From assembly GCF_019175385.1 (NCBI RefSeq), contig NC_083341.1:17554203-17618202 (forward strand): a stretch of DNA of 64,000 nucleotides, given 5' to 3'. This DNA comes from Lycium barbarum. Lineage: Eukaryota > Streptophyta > Magnoliopsida > Solanales > Solanaceae. Numbering within the stretch: the stretch's first letter is position 1; every line of letters begins with the position of its first letter. The position numbers and the translations under genes are program-made. Under the pieces are notes generated by a model that worked only from the letters and a program-made list of their open reading frames with translations, did not search any database and was not told the DNA's origin. This document shows positions 34,072-45,735 of this stretch, one piece after another.

Positions 34072-34847
34072 TTAATAAAAGAATTTGGTGGGGCCCACTT
34101 AATTATCTAATTAACTAACTTAATTAATCTTGGTTAATCACTAATCCCTACTTAATAACCTAATCATAATTAATTACTCCCTAATCTCCATTAATATTTC
34201 CACACTAATTAGAATTTACAAGCAAATCGTGCACTTATTAAAATTGGGATTAAAAGTCCTTGTCTCGTATCTCAAAAATAACCTTGTCCTTGAATTCATG
34301 TCGATAAGCTTACGAATAATCCAACGTACAAAAATACGGGGTATAACATCCTTCCCCTCTTTGGAACATTCATCCTCGAATGTTAAACTAATCCTGCACT
34401 CCCAATACTTCCTTAAACGTTCTTTTACTGAATTATGCCCTTCACATGCCTCTTTCATTGGTCGATCCCTTCACTTTATTATAACGTATTCCAGCTCTCT
34501 CAGTAACCATTTCCATAATATTTGTTCTTGCTCTAGCCTCTCGAGGTGGTAATTCCACGTCGGTGTCTTTACTCTCCTTTTCATTTCGTAGTTGGTTGAC
34601 GGTTGTATTACGAGCTCTTCCGCTGAAATATTACTCTCTCCCTGGTGCATTTAGTCTTAACTCGACTCTTTCTTCTTCCATAGTTACTCTTTTAAGAAGT
34701 ACCGTTCACTTCATCTCACCTTTCACGCGTAGACGTCCCTCGTCGATTTATCAGACTTTACAATCCCTGGAGTATTTCATACCTCTGGTAACCTGTAGAC
34801 CCTCCGCAGACTCTACGAATAAGACGAAATTTCCCTGGGTCATGACC
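31663..34847 (-). repeat. 5' LTR of the LARD-like element (3185 bp)
   Basis: Aligned along its length to 24270-27438. Its outer end reads CATGACC instead of CGTGACA, a damaged terminus. TA microsatellites at about 32015-32042, 32424-32481 and 33995-34066 differ in length from those in the other copy. Confidence 0.9.
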
Positions 34848-34852
34848 GTTGC

Positions 34853-34919
34853 AATTTTATTTTATAGTTGTTTTATCTGACTTGCTTGAGGACAAGCAAA
34901 GATCTTAAGTTGGGGGTGT
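34853..34919 (+). promoter_or_regulatory. Athila 2 3' end with polypurine tract
   Basis: Athila sequence resumes after the GTTGC duplication and ends in CTTAAGTTGGGGGTGT (34904-34919), against the LTR at 34920. Confidence 0.85.
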
Positions 34920-36319
34920 TGATGTGCCGCGGATTTGTGGCACATTCGACACCTTTTTACTATGAATTTTGGTTGTTTTCAAGTAAGTCTGGTTCTCATT
35001 AATATGTTTTGTTGTGTTTTAGGAAAACAATGGCCCAAAAGAAAAAAGCAAAGAACAAAAGAAAAATTGGCCAGAAATGAAGCATCGACGTTCTGTCGAT
35101 CAGCCGACGAACCGTCCTTTGAAGCGTCGATAAGCTAGATTTTCCAGTGATGACAAAGTTGAAGACGACAAAGGATGGAAGCATCGACGAAGCGCCGAAC
35201 TGATCGACGATTCGTCGTTTGTGTCGTCAAGCAGGATCTCTTAACAAGAGGAGAGAAAGACGGAATACTCGATGGAGCGTCGAACTGGTCGACGGCACCG
35301 TCCAATGGAACACATGGCTGAAGGCACAACGGACGGAGAAATCGACGGATCGTCGAACGATCGACGGTCCGTCGATCTTGCTATCGGGGGCAATTTTGTC
35401 AATTGTTGTTGTGAGTTTTTGGAGCCTATTTAAAGAACATTTTAGGTTTTTCTTTGCAGCAGATTTTTTATTGTAAAGACTTAAAAAGTTCCATTGGTGG
35501 GTGAGCATTGAATACTCCCCTTTTGGAGCTTAGTGAAGACAACAAGATTCCATTTTCCATCATCTTTATTACACTTTGTAAGCTTTGTGTCTCATTTATT
35601 GCTTACTACTTTTGAGACCATAATGTGTGAGTAATTTCTTTAATCAAAGTTGTGGATCCAAATGATGGGTGCTATGTAATGGGTATCTAGCATTGTATAT
35701 ATATATATATAATGGGTTGTGATGTGTTTTATTATTTCTCGTGTTCATTGTTCTATAAGTGGTTGCAAACACTTGTTCATGCATAAACCTTAGTTTATTT
35801 GGAAAGATGAACTAGGGTGTGATTTGAAATACTATAACAAAGACTCGAGGCGCTAACCCTCGTTTAATGAACTCGCTTAGGGATAAGATGAGTTCTACTT
35901 GGCATATTTAGTCAACCTTATTTATAACTTTTCTGCATTTGGGAAAATCATGAAAAGAAATACTTTCTAACTATTGGAAAATATTAGAAAGTGTATTAGA
36001 GATTAAGTGCATACATAACCTCAACCCATTAGAAATATATCATATTGACACCCATAGCATAACATCTAATCATAGCGGGGACACAACTTTGGTTCTCCAA
36101 ATCCAAACAAATTCCAAACACTTCAATATAGCAAATACAAACCAAATCTCTTTTCAAAATATTCGGAATAGGATTAAAGCCTTTAAAGACTAGTATCGCA
36201 TACAATTAGTACCCTTTTCTCTCCATATTCCCTGTGGGATTCGACCCCAACCTTGTTTGGGTTACTATATTTGACAACATTCGCTTTACGCCATTAATAG
36301 GTGTAATTTGAGCGTATCA
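34920..36319 (+). repeat. 3' LTR of Athila 2 (1400 bp)
   Basis: TGATGTGCCGCGG to GAGCGTATCA, with the full-length start that the 5' LTR lacks. The motif cluster is at about 35084-35375, the TATA-like CTATTTAAAG near 35426, and a short TA run at 35696-35711. Confidence 0.93.
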
Positions 36320-36979
36320 AGTACCATCTGGTACTAATACCACAAAGTAGACCCACACCATCTCTACTTGATCCCTGTCATTGATGTACCTTCTGTGCTT
36401 GTATTGTTGTCCGGTATCTGACATGTTGTTTCTAATCTCTAATACACAGCAGTTGACATTTCCTCTGTATTGTTTAGTCCTGTAACATAAACCTGCAAAA
36501 ATAAACAAATAGTTAGATAAAAAAATCAGTCTCATTCTCCTCCTCCAGGATTTGAATGAAATGATCTCCTAGTGTCCATTCTCCTTCTTCCTCCATCCCC
36601 TTCAGTATCTCCTTATTCTTAGATATGGAATTTGACCCTTATCACTATTTAGAATTCTTCTCATCTGCACATTCAACTCCTCAAACAAGTAGCACTGCAA
36701 AGGACCTTCATCTAAAGCAAAGTTGGCTAAAGCATCAGCCAACTTATTGGCGGGACGAGTATGAAAATGGCAGAGTGTGACGTGGGTCCCGACTTAGTGC
36801 CTTTGCCCGTCTATGGACCGGTTTACGACCTTTTCCTGTAGCTTTAAAGACGCAAACACAATCTTTGGGTTTCGATGACCGTAAACACTCTCACGATGTG
36901 GGTGGCACATAGACATATTGAATCTCTGACCCGTGAATTATGGTAATGAACCATGTGGAACTTAGTTCGAGGGGAAGAT
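36320..36979 (+). other. Interior of the small-LTR element, right part, with polypurine tract
   Basis: It follows the Athila 2 target duplication. It holds a minus-strand RNase H remnant (36602-36775) and ends in GAGGGGAAGAT (36969-36979), a polypurine tract directly before the LTR TGTTGGGTG. Confidence 0.6.
36602..36775 (-). pseudogene. RNase H C-terminal fragment
   Basis: The minus strand encodes CHFHTRPANKLADALANFA, which matches the last helix region of plant RNase H-like (RVT_3) domains found in LINE-type reverse transcriptases and their relatives, where (R/K)-x-A-N-x-x-A-D-A-L-A is typical and the aspartate is catalytic. It then runs to a TGA at 36602-36604. Nothing upstream on that strand continues the domain, so this is a fragment in antisense to the small-LTR element that holds it. 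Confidence 0.6.
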
Positions 36980-37155
36980 TGTTGGGTGTGCGAACAAATT
37001 ACCACATTGGTAGCTGAAAAGAAAAAGGAGCTACTTATAAGGTGTTGGATTCTCTAAATGATGTGAGGCCTTTTAGGGAAAACCGTGCAGGCTTGACCTA
37101 AAGCGGACAATATCACATCATGTTAAGAGTATCTTTGGACCATTTTAGCCCAACA
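36980..37155 (+). repeat. 3' LTR of the small-LTR retrotransposon (176 bp)
   Basis: TGTTGGGTGTG to AGCCCAACA, preceded by a polypurine tract. It pairs with 10639-10819. Without the Athila insertion the element would be about 2.3 kb, in the range of non-autonomous small elements. I could not find a target duplication; the right flank is an A-run. Confidence 0.75.
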
Positions 37156-37295
37156 AAAAAAAAATCTAAACTATCATTTTATTAGTGTCAGTTGAGGCCT
37201 CTCTTTGATCATTCCTGTGTTTCGGTGCTTGCCATTTCTTTGTCGAATAGAGATCGATCTTCATCGATCTCCACTACGGCTGTCATTCCTTTTCA

Positions 37296-37370
37296 CGAGT
37301 TTCACACCCCAACTATCGGTTGTTCTCTTTTCCTACCTGAACTATCACCGTAGTTGTGGTGCGAAACTCG
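37296..37370. repeat. Imperfect inverted repeat
   Basis: CGAGTTTCACACCCCAACTA (37296-37315) pairs with TAGTTGTGGTGCGAAACTCG (37351-37370) with two mismatches. It may be the core of a small foldback element. Confidence 0.6.
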
Positions 37371-37467
37371 GGGAAAAGCGATAATTGAGGTGTATTTTTA
37401 ATAATTAACTCAAAATACAAGTGACAAAATAAAACAAAATAAAAAAACTATCATAAAAATTGACTAT

Positions 37468-37469
<2 letters not shown>

Positions 37470-37552
<83 letters not shown>
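37470..37552. repeat. TA then GA compound microsatellite
   Basis: About 23 TA units directly followed by about 18 GA units. Confidence 0.97.
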
Positions 37553-37557
<5 letters not shown>

Positions 37558-39625
37558 AAGAAAAAACATTTAGATGAAAAGAAAATAAAGAAAGAATGAC
37601 TGCCTAACGCTGAAAAAATTGACCTCCCGGTCACTAATTTGTTTTCTAGCAACTAACACATAATTCAATTACTTTAAGGTACATAATGAAGAAAATTGTT
37701 ACTTGACTATTATGATGGGTAAAGTCCAGTTACATTAATATGCAATAAATAATTTTATATTTTACTTATAGTAGACGAAGTTCAATGACTATACCTGAAT
37801 TAGCCTTGCCGTTTCTATTAAAAGAAAAAATAGAAATCACAAGTTTTCTACTGCCAGCTTATTTGCGCAAGCTAAACAATTAGATGGTTTGACTATAATT
37901 TTCTTTTATACACAACTGAAGTTACTAATAAGTAATACTAATTCCCTGACAAGGTTAACTTAGAGTAATGCAAATCTAATCACGAAAGATTCTTCAAGTT
38001 AAATAAATTTCTCGAGCGGTGCCAATTGTATAATAAGAAGACTTTTACGAAAGAGCCTAACTGATTTAGAGTTTATGCTTTTATTGATAGTGGTGTTGGA
38101 ATCTCAGGATATAGATATTCGGTAAAGTGAAAGGCTTTAATTTTTCAGCAAAAGAAAAAAAAAAAAAAAAGGAAGGCTTTAATTTAAAGCAATTCCTATA
38201 GTGTGCATATACAATAGGTATACTTTCCTATAGGCGTGATTCATTAATGAAATTAATCCCTAGTCACATATACGTAGAGTCCCCAAGATAACACGTGCAT
38301 ATGAATATCTCTACTTGTATGTTCAGCATCTTTGAAGATAATGGCGGAGCTAAGAATTTAAATAAGAGAATTTAAAAGGAAAATTTTATATCAAGAGGAT
38401 TCAACAACTTATATATATACAAAAACAAAAAAGAGTCATTTTTACTCTATTTACATAGTATAATTTTTCAATATCCCCTTTGCCTCGGCCCCAGTCTGAA
38501 GGAATACCCCACAACCAAAATTATCTCTTCTTTTTCTTGCTCAACCAACACGATTGATTGATTCCTAGATGTGCTCCTTAGCATGCCATTGTACGTTTAA
38601 ACCTTTTTATCTTTGTTGTTTCCCTTCTCTTTTCTGGTTTAAATCACTTTGAGTTGTACAACAAGATATTTGCTGGTGGTGGGTATGAGTATTTAGTAAT
38701 AGAACGATTAAGAGGGGCTTTGTTTTTATTAAATCTAATAATCTCTCAATTGCACGTGTTTGCCGAGTTATATAATATATATTTTGTATAATAATATAAA
38801 TATATGAAGATTAAAGTATAAGTGTTTGTTAAGAATCAATATGCATGGAATGTTGATGATTTGTTTGTCAAGATTAACGTGATTGTATATCGTTTGAATC
38901 TACGAAAATTAATTAACAATCAAAGAAATAGAGAAAACTAAGTCTAGAAAAATTCGAACTCAATTAAACTCTAACCATCTTCAAATTATAAACTTTCACA
39001 TAACATATCTTAGTTCAATAATAAATTATAAAAGTAGATTTAGAAACTCATGACTCGTGAGTTATATCCAGAATTTGATGACTGTGGGCGCCACTATTTT
39101 AAATTCAAACCTACTATTAGTGTAGGAGATTTGAATTAGGGTGTACATTTAGTTGTTTTGATCCGTTTTGAATTAATTTGATTCGGTCCAATCCATTATG
39201 AATCAATTTAGTTTGATTTACAAAACTTTTTATACTTAAATAAATACTTGATGACTAAACCAAATAAGTAAGTTTTGTCCAAATCGATCTAATTCTCTTG
39301 ATTCAAATTCTATTGATTATTGTGATTAATAATATAAATTAAGAATAAAAGTTTAAATCAGCATATACACCATTTGATCTACATATATAGCTAGACTAAT
39401 ATTATGTCTATTGATGTCATCATTCTAAAAGAATTTGAAAATCAAGGAAAAATAACAGTAGATGGATAAAAAGAGAAAATAACTAGTCACATTTAAGAAT
39501 TTGTCGCTAGTTATGCGCTTTATTATGTAAAATATCTATACATGTATCAAATTTTATCCAAGCGTCCGAGTGTTGTGGCACTCTCAAGCTCCTACATAGA
39601 TCCGCCCGCGCTCAATGCCCCTATG
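37553..39625. other. AT-rich intergenic DNA
   Basis: No gene, LTR or clear MITE. A GGCGGAGCTAAGAATTT end at about 38343 resembles the hAT MITE at 48684, but I could not find a matching second end. Confidence 0.5.
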
Positions 39626-39663
39626 TATTCAATGTCCTCCAATTCTAAGGAGGACATTGAATA
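39626..39663. repeat. Perfect 15-bp hairpin
   Basis: TATTCAATGTCCTCC (39626-39640) and GGAGGACATTGAATA (39649-39663) are exact complements around AATTCTAA. It is isolated, with no MITE-like flanks. Confidence 0.8.
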
Positions 39664-40922
39664 GCAGGATAGGAGTGCTAGATTAATTTCCGTTAAAACT
39701 ATCTCCAAGTTACTTTTGTTATTGTTAATAACAAGAAAACAAATTTCCTACTGAATGGTCACATCAACTAGTAGTCAAAAGTCGAAACGTTACCACGTGG
39801 GCCGTGTAAGAGCTCTCTCACTGCCTTGGCCCTTTGGACCTATTACGCAGTCCAAACTATTTGGGGTTCTAATTTTTTCCTCCAATCTTTCTCCCTTATT
39901 TTATTTTGAAAAAATCACACAATATAACTTTCTAAAATGGTAATTAAAAATATTATAATTACTTTCTAAAAATTACATAAATAAAATTTATTCAAAATTT
40001 TAAATTTTTAATTATAAAAATACAACTTTTACAATCCTAAAATATCTATAATACTTAATTTTAGGAGTTATTATCATTAATGCATATTCACTTTTTACTT
40101 TCTTTTTCTTTCAAAATCATCCCTCACCCCCGCGCCCAAAAAAAAACTATGAAAATGCCATAGAGAATGTAATTTTCCAAATAAACAAAACAAAATCAAC
40201 TTCACATCCCATATTCCATCTATTGTTTAAAAAAAATCTTTCGTTTCCTCCTCTTTATTCTTCCTTTTTGTATTTTCACTTGATGACAGATGTAATTTTT
40301 TTCTTGTAACTAAAAGAAATTATTTAAATTTATTAATATTAAGAAAAGTAATTGAAAAGATATGGTATATGATATCTAGTATAAGAAAAGTACATGACAA
40401 TATACCTAAAAAAGTATAAGATATATAACAAATCATATTATATAGATAGTATATAATAGTGCAATATACGTAATATATAAGTACAATAATATATACTTGT
40501 TCAAAAAATTGTAGTATAATATATATCATATGAATAATAATATCCTTGTTTATTGATAAGAATGCTAGTTGATTGTGTTGGAGATTTTTAGAAAAGTATT
40601 TAATGTGTTTTGATATATATATAATTTGGTTATCACTATCTTGAAACTCCTTAAATTTAGCCTTTTATTAATAGCAACATTCTTGATTTATGGTATAATA
40701 TTATAGGGTTTGAGATAATGTTTCCTTAATGATATGTAGGACAAATTAAGGAAAAAAAATATAACCTGTATAAATTTATTACCGTATTTGTATGAAATTG
40801 ACCATTTTGTAAATTCTGTAAATTAAAAAATAGTTGTAGGTTCTGTAAATAATTGTATATTTACTAGTATTTGTGTAAGTTCCCTTATTATTTTAGTGTT
40901 GTTGCCTTATTAGTAGTATTGG
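39664..40922. other. AT-rich intergenic DNA
   Basis: No gene or recognised element; several A/T-runs and TA-rich stretches. Confidence 0.5.
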
Positions 40923-40933
40923 ATTGGAAACCC

Positions 40934-41300
40934 TTTTTTTTTTTTTTTTTTTTTTTTTTTGCGCGGATTGCCCTTCATTTGGGGTGTTCTTAAATTTTTG
41001 CCCTTCAAATTAGTGGTCTTTAAGTTTTGCCCTTCACCTAATACCTCGAGGCTGTGGGTTCGAATTCCAGCTCAGTTAAAAAAAAAAAAAAATCGCAAGG
41101 CAGAATTTTGCAAAATTCTGTCCATGCAAGCCTTGCGAATCCAAACTCTACCTTGCGATATTTTTTTAAATTTTTGACTGAGCGGAGATTCAAACCCAAA
41201 AACCAAAGGATTTTTAGCGAAGCGCAAAAGTTAAAGACCGCCAATTTGAGGGGTAAAAATTAAAGACCACCCCGGCGAAGGACAATCCTGCAAATTGCCC
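40934..41300. mobile_element. Mutator-type MITE (367 bp)
   Basis: The 11-bp direct repeats ATTGGAAACCC (40923-40933, 41301-41311) flank an element whose ends are inverted repeats: T-run GCGCGGATTGCCCTTCATTT on the left and the complement of AAGACCACCCCGGCGAAGGA on the right. The 9-11 bp duplication and long inverted ends fit Mutator-like elements. The termini match the larger element at 46616. An internal palindrome CAGAATTTTGCAAAATTCTG lies at about 41102-41121. Confidence 0.75.
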
Positions 41301-41655
41301 ATTGGAAACCCCTAATCGGGAAAAATTTGAAGAAACGGGGAAGGCTCCTATAATTGGCCCAATACTTGCAATATAATGTTCCTAATGATCCACTAAACAA
41401 TATAATGTTCCCCACTCCCTCTGATCATTAGTTAATCTTTGCATATAGTTGTCATGTCTTAGCCTATATGCTGCGTACCTAACAAACAACCTCCTTTCCA
41501 TTTTCTTTGTTTTACTTTACCTGAGAAAATGATAAGTTCCTAACCTTTCACGTGGCTTAAAGATCTTTAACGTCGCAAAAGTAATGACAAAAGGTTATTG
41601 CATTGTTTTAATGGTGCAAATAAATTTCACCTAATCTACTTCAAGAGGCTAGATG

Positions 41656-43783
41656 TGTCACGCCCCGAATCATGATCTGGGCGTAATACGGCACTCGGGT
41701 CTTGCTTGCATGTGTTCGAGCGAACCTCATGGTTTGCTTGTCAACATGGGCATCAAAACAATACAATCTATATGATGCAATTTAAATGAATCATGAAAAT
41801 GTAATTGCGGAATAAAGTCTTTAAATTATCTCATAGCATGAAAAATCATGAAAACGTAATAGTCTGAAAACATAAAAGCATAACTGACTCTGTGAACTAA
41901 CTTCTGTCTATGAAACCTCTAAAACATGTCTGAATACTAACCAGGACATGGCCCTGGACTACCATAAACTAAATACTAGTGCAGACTCCATGTTGAACCC
42001 CGAGAGGAGTGGACTCACCAATAAGCTGATAACTGAGGTGATCCTACTGCGCAGGTGTATGCTCCTGAAAATCGATTTCTACACCGTGAAGTGCAGGCCC
42101 CGGGCAAAAGGGACATTAGTACATGGTGAATAGTACTAGTATGTAAAACCTGCTGAAATAAAGAACATGGCACAACATAGGTATAGGACATGAACTGAAA
42201 CTGAATATAACTTGAACATGAGCATGAAACGTGAGTAAAGTCTGAAAACAGTAAATCAATGGAAATACATGTATATAAAACTGCTTGTAACGTGGGGAAT
42301 GCTATAGTATAACCGACAACATGATCTGGTACTTGCGTCCTACCAGCAGAACACTCACACCTTGCCAGGGATATGAGATTTAAGTAATAATAAGCATGTA
42401 AGGATCCAAACTGCATAATGAAGGTGTTGCCTCCTTGCTGACAACCCTTATCCTACGGTGGCTACGTAGTTTCAGGCTTTACTGAGCCTTCTCGGTTAAC
42501 TAAGCAAATCCCAAAACATGAACATGATATAGTTGGCTAAGAAGCCCATGATTTTCGTGAAATAACTTGTAATCATGATTTCATGAAATATCTTGTAACA
42601 TGGTTTCATGAGATAACTTGTCATAGTCTTGAAAACATGTTCTTGATTCATGAATAATAACAATAGTTCATAATTATATATATAATTGACTTGAAAACAT
42701 GCTTGTAACTTGCTAGATAAAATCATAAAGTTTCATATAACCATAACGAGAACACATGAGGAAGAATTCATGATTCATGGATTAAGGTAGGGTTCCTAAT
42801 AACCGTAATGGAAGATTAGGAATACAAATAACGAATATAGATACAAAATTCATGTACATAAATACATAAATACGGGCTACCGATATGTTGGGTTTAATTC
42901 CCTAGGATTTGAACTTCATGGATATCAAGAAAGGGAGCATGGGGAAGAACGTAGAGATTCCCACATATGGATAGAAGTTCTGCATACCTTAATTGCTCCA
43001 AAACCTGAATTAAAGACTTGAATTTTGGAGAAGATTTCCTAAATCTTGATTCTTGAAACTTGAGATGGGTTTTCTTGAAAACCCTACATCAGGAACAATG
43101 ATTTCTTGCTTAGATTATTAATTAGAGTATATGTTAGAATTGAGTTGGAAGGGCTTGGATTGACTTACCTTGATGTTTTGGATTGTTGCTAGGGCTTGGA
43201 ATTATGAATAATGAAATAAAAGAACTGAAGGCTTGAATTTATACAAAAGTGAGGCGGAAATTATATGGACATATTATACAGTCCGTATAAAGTTATACGA
43301 TCCGTATAATATGATCATATTTTATCATGGCACAAAACAGAACGTCGGGTTGAGGTTTCATGAAGTACGGACGAGTTATACGATCCGTATAAAATTATAT
43401 GGGCCGTATAACCAGTTCGTATGACATGACCAGTGAACGGACTGCTCTATAATCCTTCAGTAAAATGGCCATAACTTTTTGTAAAGATGTCACCTTGAGC
43501 CCCATAATATACCGTTGGAAAGGTATTTCAAAGGGCTACAACTTTCATTTAGGAAGTTTTCCCAAATTCCTAATTAATAAAGGGGTTATGATCATTGGAA
43601 GTAAGACCTTCTACAAACTCACTTGCAAACATGCCCCGTAGAGTAGCCTCCAACTTTGCTTTGCCCAAAGACATTCCTTATGACTTGATTAGTTTTCAAA
43701 ACACTTCCTATAACCCTCATATTGGTTCCATTATATTATCATCTTATGAGTCAAACCTTCGCCCGAAGCTACGAGGTGTTACA
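41656..43783 (-). repeat. Solo LTR (2128 bp)
   Basis: Perfect 5-bp duplications AGATG (41651-41655 and 43784-43788) flank a TGTCACGCCCC to GGTGTTACA segment. No interior is present, so this is the product of recombination between the two LTRs of a former element. On the minus strand the start TGTAACACCTCGTAGC is typical for the 5' end, so the element was probably in minus orientation. Near 43258-43425 a short palindromic motif, TTATACGATCCGTATAA or similar, recurs several times. Confidence 0.85.
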
Positions 43784-43788
43784 AGATG

Positions 43789-44561
43789 TGAGTTTTGTTG
43801 ATTGAGTAAATCAATGAACTCAGTTAAGATGCATGCATATGTTGTTTGAATATCTTTTGTATAGCATTATCTTATGAGATAGAGACATATGCTCCATGAA
43901 AAAATGAGAAAATATTGTAGCACTATTTCATACCACGTGTGCAAAAGTTGATCAAAAGCCAGCATTTAATATAAGTTTTATCTCAACTTATTATTGTGTG
44001 AGGCCTGATTAAGTATACCCTCACGATTCTTGTGAGTGCTAGAAGTTTGGTTCAATGTTCGCTATCTAGCATGCTACCAAATGACCATGAGAGATTCAAT
44101 TTGGGGATTACAACTATAAAAACAAGTTGGTACAAGTTGACCCGTGGGAAAAGGAAGATCATTGATAGAATCTCATTTATTTTGTATTTGTTGGTACCGA
44201 TTATGACTTATGGGTCATAATTGTGAACACAAGAAATTATGATACATGATATCAAGGTGTGAAGTATCAATGGATTCAAATGATCTAGGGCACTGTGCAT
44301 ATTCCTAACAGATGTATCAAAAGGTGATCTCATAGTATGCCAGTCAATCGCACGATCAATTTATCATGTATGAAATGATGCAAGACAATTTAAAAGAGAA
44401 TATGTTTCCCTAGCTTGATGGAGATTGAGCATTCACTTATATTTGAGTGAGAGGTGCTGGAAATAGCTACTAGGTTATGTCCACCCATAAGGGGTGGCGC
44501 TAATTGTCCCGGCCGTCAGCCTATTAGCTTATTCTCCTCCTATATAAACTCTACCTATAAC

Positions 44562-44601
<40 letters not shown>

Positions 44602-45735
44602 TCTTCCATATTTAATATGGCGACTAGGGTTTATAAAGGAAAATGGCTCTAAATCTCCTAGCTAGAGATATCTAGGTGTGGACAAAGAGAATTCATCCGC
44701 TTCATTCGATGATCGGTTACGAGCAAGTCGTGGTTGTTGCAGATCCATTCCGCTAAAGAAAACCTCATAAATCTCCTAAACTAGTATTTTCAGTTTAACA
44801 CACTACAATAATGAAAATAATAATGGTTGCAACAACGACAAAATAGATATGAATATGATCGATAATTATAGGGATTTTAGTTTATTTTAAATATTAATTA
44901 CTTTCGCCCTGGTCCAAAAGAGTTTGAATATTATAACATTTGCACATACATATTAGTGTGCTCATTTCTATATATTGAGTGCAGGCCAAGTGGGCAACAT
45001 GTACTTGTTACTTTGTCTGTATCCTACTTAACTATTAACAAGTTACAAATGGGATAACATGATAGGAAGGAGAATCCAACGGGGTTGTCCCAGCGGGTGC
45101 ACCATGCATGTCTCATGACACCTCTGTGTTAATTTGTTTGTTTTCTTTTTATCACTTGCATCAATATTTTCTTATTGTTTGTTTGGTAGAAGATGAAACA
45201 GCAGCGGCAGCAATTGGAGAACTATACAATACAATAATATTGTATTATAATTATTTTCTCACATGCAATCTGGATGATGTGAAGAACCTCTAGAAGATTG
45301 GGACATTAAAGGAGAAAAGTGGACTAGAATTAGTTCTACCCTTCCAGAAAAGAAGTTTACGTAGTGGTTGCAATTGATAATATGTTATAATATATAAAAT
45401 AGAAACATTACATGGACTAAGATACTAATAATAAAAATAATAGTCACGCAACAAATTGTGAAGAAAATAATATATCAGTGTTTATTCATATTATTAATTC
45501 AATCTTTAAGTATTCATTCTTAATCAAAGGTTTCTGATGCACGAAATCTTCTTTGTTAGAAAGCGTTTTACCCTTAATATGAGACTTCCCAGTGTGAATT
45601 CGAATTTAATTAAGCCGCGGTATGGATACCGAATACCAAATTTTTTAAAAAAAAAAAACTGATAAATTTTAGAATTGAGGTGAATTTGTCTTTTGTCCAT
45701 TGACACGTAACGCGTATTTTTGTTGTTTACATTTG
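43789..45735. other. Intergenic DNA
   Basis: No gene recognised. TATATAAACT near 44541 precedes a TA microsatellite (44565-44598); this looked promoter-like, but no ORF follows. Confidence 0.4.
44565..44598. repeat. TA microsatellite
   Basis: About 17 TA units. Confidence 0.95.

Larger units (their letters stand above)
24270..34847 (-). mobile_element. Non-coding LTR retrotransposon (LARD-like), nested in Athila 2
   Basis: Two LTRs of about 3.17 kb flank a 4.2-kb interior, and perfect 5-bp duplications GTTGC (24265-24269 and 34848-34852) flank the whole. Joining the Athila flanks restores sequence colinear with element 1 (6300-6340). Orientation is minus: an initiator tRNA-Met primer site lies beside the right-hand LTR. 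No protease, RT, RNase H or integrase was found in the interior. Long LTRs with a conserved non-coding interior are the definition of large retrotransposon derivatives, which depend on enzymes of other elements. LTR style recalls solanaceous Del/Tekay elements; this is a weak inference. Confidence 0.88.
12115..36319 (+). mobile_element. Athila-clade retrotransposon 2, complete but interrupted
   Basis: Two LTRs (12115-13473 and 34920-36319), an Asp-type primer site, gag-pol in one frame, the env-position ORF, and a polypurine tract are all present in order. The flanks are AGTAT (12110-12114) and AGTAC (36320-36324), a 5-bp target duplication with one mismatch. Removing the nested element at 24270-34847 leaves about 13.6 kb, slightly above the usual Athila size. 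It lies in the small-LTR element. It is non-autonomous now because gag-pol and the extra ORF are broken. Confidence 0.93.

Noticed and set aside
38340..38515. Second copy of the hAT-type MITE
   Set aside because: The left end GGCGGAGCTAAGAATTT is similar, but I found no convincing right end or 8-bp duplication.
42015..42416. 133-codon minus-strand frame in the solo LTR
   Set aside because: It lies inside an LTR with defined ends and duplications and shows no domain.
44032..44220. Small plus-strand ORF as a gene
   Set aside because: Only 62 codons, no domain and no gene context.
44470..44760. Promoter and first exon of an unknown gene (TATATAAACT followed by transcribed-looking sequence)
   Set aside because: No open frame of note follows and no splice pattern restores one.
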